From positions 519,501-583,500 of the forward strand of contig JANCRA010000122.1 of assembly GCA_024362935.1 (NCBI GenBank): 64,000 nt of DNA, read 5' to 3'. The notes beneath the pieces were generated by a model, which was not told the DNA's origin, made no database searches, and was given only the letters and a program-made list of their open reading frames with translations. Below, one piece after another: positions 57,322 through 64,000 of the stretch. The stretch comes from Setophaga petechia. Taxonomy: Eukaryota > Chordata > Aves > Passeriformes > Parulidae. Every line of letters begins with the position of its first letter. Position 1 is the stretch's first letter. The position numbers were made by a program, and so were the translations under genes.

Positions 57322-58726
57322 CCTCCTTGTTTTGCGCAAAAACGACCGAGAACGAAGCCACCCGACTTGTCCCGGGAGCAGGGATGCCCCGGCAGCGGGG
57401 CGCCCGCCCCCGGAGCCCCACGACCCTCCGGTTTCTGTCTTGCCAACGTCCTTCAACGCCTGCGTGCCTTGGCCTGGCGCGGCTGCGCCCCCCCGCCGCC
57501 CCCCGGCCCGGCCCCCGCTTCGCCGCCGCTTCCCTTGGGCACCGGCGCCTGAAAAGGCTGCGGGGCCCGGCCCGGAGCCCCCTCGGGGCTCCTCTCTCTG
57601 TCCAGCCTGACCCCCGGGAGGCTGCTGCCCCCAGAGCTGGGGGAGAGCTCTAACATCCCCCCCACCCTCCCCAGCCGCGCTCCGACCCGGGACCCCGAGG
57701 AGGGGCGACCCCTCCGCCGCAGCCCCGGGAGGAGCCGCCCCCTCCCCGGAGCCCCGCGCCCCTCGCGGCCGGCGCTGCTGCCGAGCACCACAGCCATAGC
57801 CCCGGGCTGCGGCGGGCACCGGGGCGGGACCCCCGCGGGACCCCCCGGCCCCGCTCCCCGACCTGCCGCACTCAGGTACCCCCGGCCCCGCCGCCTGCAG
57901 CCCCCCGAGGCTCCTACGCGCCGTAGCTGGTGACAAATAGCCTTTACCGTCCCCTCCAGCCCAGCTCCCACTGACAGGTCTGAAGCCTTTCTGCTTTTGA
58001 TAATACACTCTCTTGTTTCTCTTACTGTAAAGGGAAGTTTATTACCAATTAAAAAAAAGGGTATTTTTATGAAGATATAAAAAATATATATATAGAATTA
58101 TCAGCGCTCCCTGAGGAAAAAAAAAAAAAAGTGCTTTGAGATTCTGCAGGATAAAAAGAGATAAAGAAGCGTATTTTGAGATAACAGATGCATTTTGTAT
58201 GGTTTCCTTTTCTAAACTCCTGGTTTGTACTACAGATTGCAGAAATCACTCCCCAGCCCCCCTCCTGCCCCGCCAGGGCAGCCCTGGGCGGCAGCGGAGG
58301 ATGAGGCAGAGAATTCACCCGGGGCTCCAGAGCCTCACGGCCAACCCCAAAGATGCGGCAAAGACACGGGCGGAGCGGAGGGGTCGGCGCGGGCCCGGGG
58401 GCTGCCCCGGCCGGGGCTCGGAGCTCGGAGCTCGGAGCCAGCCCCGCCTCGGCTGCCCCGCGGGGCCGGCGCAGGCAGCGGCACCCCCGGAGCGAGACCC
58501 CGCGCACGGCTCAGGGCAGCGGAGCCTCAGCCGCGCTCTTGGTGCGAGAAAAAAACCCCCGAACCATCGAGAGTTAATTTCAGTTCCTCCCAAGCCCCCG
58601 TTCACATCGGCGAGCACAGGCACAACCTGCTGAGAACAACAACGAGACCACGGCACGGGTTTCACCTCCAGCCCCAGGTGCGTTGGATTTGCCAAAAAAC
58701 CACGAAAGGGTGTGATGTCAACGCGG

Positions 58727-58734
58727 TGTACATA
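58727..58734 (+). promoter_or_regulatory. Pumilio response element in the NPTX1 3' UTR
   Basis: TGTACATA matches the Pumilio consensus TGTANATA. It lies in the AT-rich distal 3' UTR about 240 nt before the poly(A) signal. Confidence 0.5.
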
Positions 58735-58965
58735 GTGTACAGTAGGGGAGAGAATCGATGTATCTTAATTTGTCATTATTTTGCTAACCAAAGCTGTACA
58801 TTTTTCCTACTCCTGGCTCTGTCTCCTTTGGGATTTGAAGGGGTTCTGACACCCCGTGCATCCGGCCCGCATCGGCAGTTCTGACAATGCACTGTTTCTA
58901 CGGATTCTCATGCTTTTTCCATTTTATTGCTGGGATTACATGAATTGTTGACTTTATTTTTACAC

Positions 58966-58971
58966 AATAAA
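58966..58971 (+). terminator. NPTX1 polyadenylation signal
   Basis: A canonical AATAAA at the end of an AT-rich stretch, followed by a change back to GC-rich flank. Cleavage is expected near 58985-58995. Confidence 0.7.
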
Positions 58972-59689
58972 GCGTGAAGAAAGACACCGGCTTCTCTCAC
59001 ATGTGTCTGTTCCCTGAGCAGCCAGTGCTCAGCAGCTTGTCTTTTTCCACAGGAAGGTTTTGTGCCCGCACGAAGCAGAGAATTCTGCCCAGTTCCTCTC
59101 GGAGCTGGCTCAGGCACTCCCTGAGCCTCTGTGCCAGGCTGTCTCCTTCTCCCGTACCCTCACACCACGTCTTTCCCTGCTTTATGTAACACGCCACACT
59201 AACTGATGTATTTTCCCCTCAAGCCGCTGTCTGGGAGCTGCCAGTGGGTCCTGCCAGGCTGGTGCAGGGACAGCGGCACCCGGGGCTGTGCAGGAGCTGC
59301 TCCCGGCGCGGGCACCGTGACAAAGCCCGGCTGCCTCTGCTCCCTCGGGAGCCGGGCTGGCTCCAGCCGCAGTTCCTGGAATGCAGCGCTGCCGCTCCCG
59401 GGGGAATCCGGGCTGTGGCTCACAGGGCGATGGGGCTGGAGGCCACCCGTGTGCCACAGACGGGGACAGGCCAGCGCAGTGTCCCCAGCACTGTCCCCGA
59501 GAGCTGCAGCCTCCCCCTGACCCACAGGAACCGCATCAAAGGTACAGCGAGGAAAATCATCATCTGTCCCTTGTAGCCAGCCCAAAGGATCTCCCACACG
59601 GTCCCCCCAAAACGCCCCCATCCCGCTGCACTGGGGGTGGGAATGGGGGATCCAGCCCGGGGCTCTGCCTCGGGCACGGCAGGACACGG

Positions 59690-59880
59690 GGACACCAGTG
59701 GGGACACAGGGACAGCGGCAGGGACATGGGGACAGCAGCAGGGACATGGGGACAGTGGCAGGGACATGGAGACAGTGGCAGGGACATGGGGACAGCAGTG
59801 GGGACGCGGGGACAGTGGCAGGGACACGGGGACAGCAGTGGGGACGCGGGGACAGTGGCAGGGACATGGGGACAGCCCCA
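59690..59880. repeat. Minisatellite, 18-bp unit, ~10 copies
   Basis: The unit is GGGGACAGCAGCAGGGACAT or GGGGACAGTGGCAGGGACAC, variants of GGGACA. Confidence 0.92.
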
Positions 59881-59961
59881 AGGGACGCAGCTGGGGGAGC
59901 TCAGCAGAGCTCTCGCTGCTGCCACAGTGGGGACAGCGACTCTCAGTTCCCCGGGGCTGGG

Positions 59962-60105
59962 GTGGCCACAGGGAGGGTCACAGCAGTGGCCACAGGAAGG
60001 GTCACAGCAGTGGCCATGGGTTAGGTCACAGCAGTGGCCACAGGAAGGGTCACAGCAGTGGCCTTGGGTTAGGTCACAGCAGTGGCCACAGGAAGGGTCA
60101 CTTTC
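59962..60105. repeat. 24-bp tandem repeat, ~6 copies
   Basis: The unit is GTCACAGCAGTGGCCACAGG plus AAGG, alternating with CATGGGTTAG. Confidence 0.9.
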
Positions 60106-60194
60106 ACACCAAAGGCCACAGACAGGAGCAGAGTGACAAGTGCAGGGCACTCTGGGGAGGGGACAGCTGGCAACGGGAATCTGCTGGGGGCAAG

Positions 60195-60290
60195 AGGAAA
60201 GGTGAGACACAGGGGAAAGGTGGGACACAGGGAAAAGGTGGGACACAGGGAAAAGGTGGGGCACACGGGAAAGGTGGGACACCAGAGCTG
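60195..60290. repeat. 18-bp tandem repeat, ~5 copies
   Basis: The unit is AAAGGTGGGACACAGGGA, including CACGG and AAAAG variants. Confidence 0.9.
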
Positions 60291-61654
60291 TTTCAGGGCA
60301 CTTCACTGAGCCCACCGGGACAGCCAAGTGTGATGTGCCACCCACAGTCAGAGAGGAGGCAGGGGACAAGGCAGGGCGGTGGTGACACGGGCACAGGAGG
60401 CACAGCGGGCACTGAGGGGGCGCTGAGGAGGACGGTGCCACCACGAGCTCCCCTTCCCCGGGTCCCCAGATCCCCCAAGTGCAGAAGGGATTCAGAGCAG
60501 GCTCTGCCCAGGCTCACCAAGGCAGCAGCGCTGCAGAGCCCTCCCAGCCCATCACCCCCGGGCTTCCCGGGGCTGCGAGCGACCCTCGAGCTGCTCTTGG
60601 CCCCCCAAACCCTGCGGGTATCGATGGGAGCACTCAGCTCAGCCAGCGAGAAGAGGCAGAGCAGCCCGGGCAGGGCCATTCCTGTCCCTGTCCCTGTCCC
60701 TGCCGCAGCTCCAGGCACGGCCCACAGCAGTGCCAGCTCCTGCGGGAGGGAGGGAGGGCAGGAGGCTCCTGGCAGCCGTGAGGAGCAGCCCGGCCCATCA
60801 ATCTCACACCGTCCTGACACTCCCGCTGCACCGGGAGCCGCGGCTCGGGTTTGGTGGCAGCAGCTCTGCGGTGACAGCCAGCCCCGAGCCGGGATCAGGG
60901 AGCGCTTCCCGCCCCGAGCGCTAAATCCAGCAGCTTTTAGAGCAGATGGAGATCTTGGGCTGCGTGAGGACAGGCCCGGGACTCGGGAGGTGGCTCACAA
61001 ACCCCGCCGGGGGCGAGGGCCGGTCCTTAAGGGCAGGAGCAGCTGGGATTTACAGCTCTGATCCGGCTGCTCTGCAGACACACGGCCAGAACGCCGGGCC
61101 GGGCTCTCCGCATCCGCCGCCTGCTCTCTCCCACAGCTCCTCTGGGGCTGCCAGGGGTGACAGGAGGCGATGGGGAGAGCAAAACTGAGATACGCTGCGT
61201 TTTACAGCGAAACACCCCCGAAAAAAGGAGCCGGCGTGTCCTGGAACGGCCTTTCCCACCTCGCTGCGTGCACGGGAGCGCCCGGGGCCGCCTGCGAGCG
61301 GAGCTGCCTGCGGCACCGGGACCGGCAGCGTCCCAGAGCATCATCACCGTCATCACCGCGCAGCCCGCGGCGGGCGAGGCACTTAATAAATGCCGATGTT
61401 GGATTAATTAGCAGGGAATGTGTCACGGCGCGCCGGCTGCGGGAGCACATGGCTCCAGGAGCCCCGGATTAAAAATGCATGAGGCAGGGAACGAGGGACA
61501 GCCCCCGACAGCCAGGGGGGCTCAGCTCCCCGCACGGGCACGGCTGGGCCGGGGAAACCACAGCAACGCCGGGCACGTGGCTGCGGAAACCGCTCAGCCT
61601 GCGCTCCCAGCGGGGCCGACGGGGGATGGAGATCCCCTCCTCCCTCCCTAGCAG

Positions 61655-61893
61655 AGCTGATCGGGGGTTCTACATCCCCTCCTCCCCATCATGGAGCTGA
61701 TGAGGGTTTCTACATCCCCTCCTCCCCAGCACGGAGCTGATGAGGGTTTCTACATCCCCTCCTCCCCACCCTGGAGCTGATGAGGGGGTTCTACATCCCC
61801 TTCTCCCGAGCACGGAGCCCATGGCGGGTTCTACATCCCCTCCTCCCCATCATGGAGCTGATGAGGGTTTCTACATCCCCTCCTCCCCAGCCA
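61655..61893. repeat. Minisatellite, ~43-bp unit, ~6 copies
   Basis: The unit contains GGGTTTCTACATCCCCTCCT and CCCCAGCACGGAGCTGATGA. Confidence 0.92.
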
Positions 61894-64000
61894 GAGCCGG
61901 GAGCAGCAGCTTCCCGAGGGGGATCCCGGCCCTGGGGCTCGGCAGCAGCTCCAGCCTGAGCTCCCCCAGCCGGCGCTGGGCACCACGGGGAGGGTCCCGC
62001 TGCCAGAGACCACCCGAGGCTCCCCAGGAACAGCGAGGGGCTCCAAGGAGCCGCCCTCAGGGAGGAGGAGGAGGGCAGGGAGGTGGGCAGCAAATATCGC
62101 AGCCGGGCAGGGCTGGGACAGCCCGGACCAGGGAGGATGAGGATGGGGATGAGGATGGGGATGGGATGGATCCCTGTGTGAGAGGGCGGGGGGAGCAGGG
62201 CCGAGCCCAGGGCACCGCGGGCAGCTGGACACCGCCCCGGGCACCGAGTCAAGGCCGACAGAGCGTTCCGGTCACAGGCGTGAGTCACGGGCTGCGACTG
62301 CGGCCCTCAAATGCCACTCGGGAGCCTTGGCTGGCAGAGCATCGCTTCCTACACCCCGAGGCACTGCCCGGGCATCCCGGCCAGCACAGCCGGGCAGGCA
62401 GAGCCCTCCTCCCTCCGGGGAACACAACCAGAGCCGCACGGAACCGGCAATTGCAGAGCCAGCGCCGCTTTTCACACCCTGCAGCCTCCCCTGGCGCTGC
62501 TTCCCCAGCCAGGCGGACTCCGGGCACCAGGGCACCCCATCCCTCCCCAGTGCAGGAACACGGGCTGCCCCCCGGTTCTGCCTTCTCAGAATCTTTTCAC
62601 AGCCTCTCCCCGGGCTCCTCCTCCTGCGATTTTCCCAGCTGCTGTCAAACGTCACCTTGGCAGCTGCTGCCTCCATCCTTCCTATTCATCCCGGCGGATT
62701 ATGGAGGCGCTGGGATCTCAGGCTCCACCAAGGAGCTCTGGGCGGATCCTCCTCAGGCTGGGGGTCCCGTGAGGGGTCCCGAGCCCCTCCCGGGGGCGCA
62801 GAGGGGAATAACAGCCCATGTCCCACCGGAGGGTCCCCAGCGAGCCCCGCTCCGCCCTGGGACAGCCCGTGGGTGTGCACGGAGCAGAGGCAGACTCTGT
62901 CTTCCAAAGCTGATTAAAAATAGATGCAGCATCAAACTAATTATGGAGATTAATTAGCATTTGTGGAGCAGAGTGAGCACAGGAGGGGGCACACGGGGAG
63001 GAGTGGGTGATGCAGCAGGGTCAGAGCCCACCCTGTGCTGCCCTGGCACCCCCAGTGCTCCCCAGGACTGGGGCTACTGGGGCAGCACATTTGGGGGGTC
63101 CCAGGCCCCCACTTCCCTCCGTGCCAGCAACAGATGCCAAACCCCACAGCGCTGCTGAAATGAGGTCAGCGATCGCCTGCGGCGCCCTGGAGCATCGCTC
63201 ATCCTGCCCAGGCTGCGGCCGAGGTGCCCGGGGCAGCCCCGCACCCCGGGCCGGTGGCAGCCAGGGCAGGAGGGATGGAGAGCTCGGGAGGGATGGAGAG
63301 CTCCGGAGCAGCCCGGAGGGGTCAGCAGGGCTGCAGGGTCAGCGCTTGTGAAGCCGGGAATGAGAGCACCCGAGCACCCCACACCTGGAACCTGCCCCCC
63401 AACACCTGATGGGGCGGTACAGCCCCACAGGGACACGGCGGCGCTGATTTATTCATTCTGGAAAGCCGAGCAGGACCCCAGGTGCCCCCAGTGTTGGTGC
63501 CCACCCCTGCTCACACCTCTCCAAGGGAAGGGAAGGGAATGGAAGGGGAAAGGGAAAGGAGCCTCTTTGCAGCAACGGATGGAATGTGGAATTTATCCAC
63601 CTGCAATCGGAGGCGTCAGGAAGCTCGGGGGGACCGCACAGACCTGCCTGACCGGGGGGCATCCGAGGGGGACTCGGCTCAGAGGTGGCACCAGGAGGGC
63701 CCGGGATGTTTCCCCAAGGGACGCGGATGTCCCCGGCCCCGGTGGCGCCCCTCGGGTGAGGCAGAGCCCGGCCGCAGCCCTGCCCTGCCTCGGCAGTTCA
63801 GGCACGAGCAAGAACCACATCGAGCTAATTGGATCCCAGTTTACCGCAAACAAAGAGAAGGCAGGTGACATTTACCTAGCGGAGTAATTGATATCCGAGT
63901 AATTTGTTGGAGTAACCTCATTACACGCCAGCTGGATTTCCACACCCTCCCAATCCCACTCATTACAAACAAGGTTTGTGTGTTAATCAGAGCGCTTTAA

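Larger units (their letters stand above)
57264..58990 (+). other. NPTX1: NPTX1 3' UTR
   Basis: About 1.7 kb from the TAG to just past the AATAAA at 58966. The first part (57360-57960) is extremely GC-rich; 58000-58240 is AT-rich with a TA run near 58085; 58260-58560 is GC-rich again; and 58690-58980 is AT-rich. The 3' boundary is inferred from the poly(A) signal. Confidence 0.75.
58991..64000. other. Downstream flank of NPTX1
   Basis: No exon is recognised. It carries tandem arrays at 59690-59880, 59962-60105, 60195-60290 and 61655-61893, and moderately CpG-rich DNA at 60800-61450. AT-rich patches with TAATTA-type sites lie at 61380-61420, 62905-62960 and 63815-64000. In mammals the next gene beyond NPTX1 would be ENDOV; nothing resembling it is seen here. 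Confidence 0.65.

Noticed and set aside
55307..57610. 767-codon frame over the NPTX1 locus
   Set aside because: A GC-driven shadow frame crossing exons and introns; the spliced NPTX1 frame explains the region. The 453-codon minus-strand frame at 54986-56347 is rejected for the same reason.
58991..64000. ENDOV or another gene downstream of NPTX1
   Set aside because: Synteny would allow it, but no exon with known homology and splice sites was found in this flank.

Overview
This window looks like vertebrate nuclear DNA, most probably from a songbird microchromosome. It has intron-split genes with GT-AG junctions, fragments of the avian CR1 LINE, two solo LTRs of a type I associate with passerine endogenous retroviruses, and a very high density of GC-rich minisatellites. 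There are no bacterial-style operons. The species and chromosome are inferences; conserved synteny with human 17q25 would fit avian chromosome 18.

Two genes are certain and they are divergently arranged. RPTOR (raptor, the mTORC1 scaffold) runs on the minus strand. Coding exons 1 to 7 lie between 42066 and 820 and encode about the first 297 residues; the rest of the gene lies beyond the left edge. Its CpG-island promoter is near 42070-42640, with a YY1 initiator-like site, two RFX-like sites and a short upstream ORF. NPTX1 (neuronal pentraxin 1) runs on the plus strand. Its complete 431-codon reading frame lies in five exons from 55173 to 57263, with a TATA-like box upstream and a 3' UTR of about 1.7 kb ending at a polyadenylation signal at 58966. 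The RPTOR-NPTX1 neighbourhood matches the mammalian order.

Layout: 1-42066 is RPTOR exons and introns, and the introns hold about twenty minisatellites, two CR1 fragments, one LTR and one long near-perfect inverted repeat (13799-13905). 42630-55070 is intergenic: a CR1 and a solo LTR beside the RPTOR promoter, several tandem arrays (including a 1.67 kb CATC array), three orphan CpG-rich patches, and a long alternating purine-pyrimidine tract just upstream of NPTX1. 55100-58990 is NPTX1. 58990-64000 is downstream flank with several tandem repeats and no recognisable exon.

I did not find a new multi-gene system. The observations most worth a second look are the 48-bp-arm hairpin in RPTOR intron 3, the minisatellite beginning 11 bases from the RPTOR exon 6 splice donor, the retroelement pair beside the RPTOR promoter, the array of splice-donor-like motifs at 32515-32925, and the Z-DNA-prone tract upstream of NPTX1. 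Almost all other long open frames are translations of tandem repeats.
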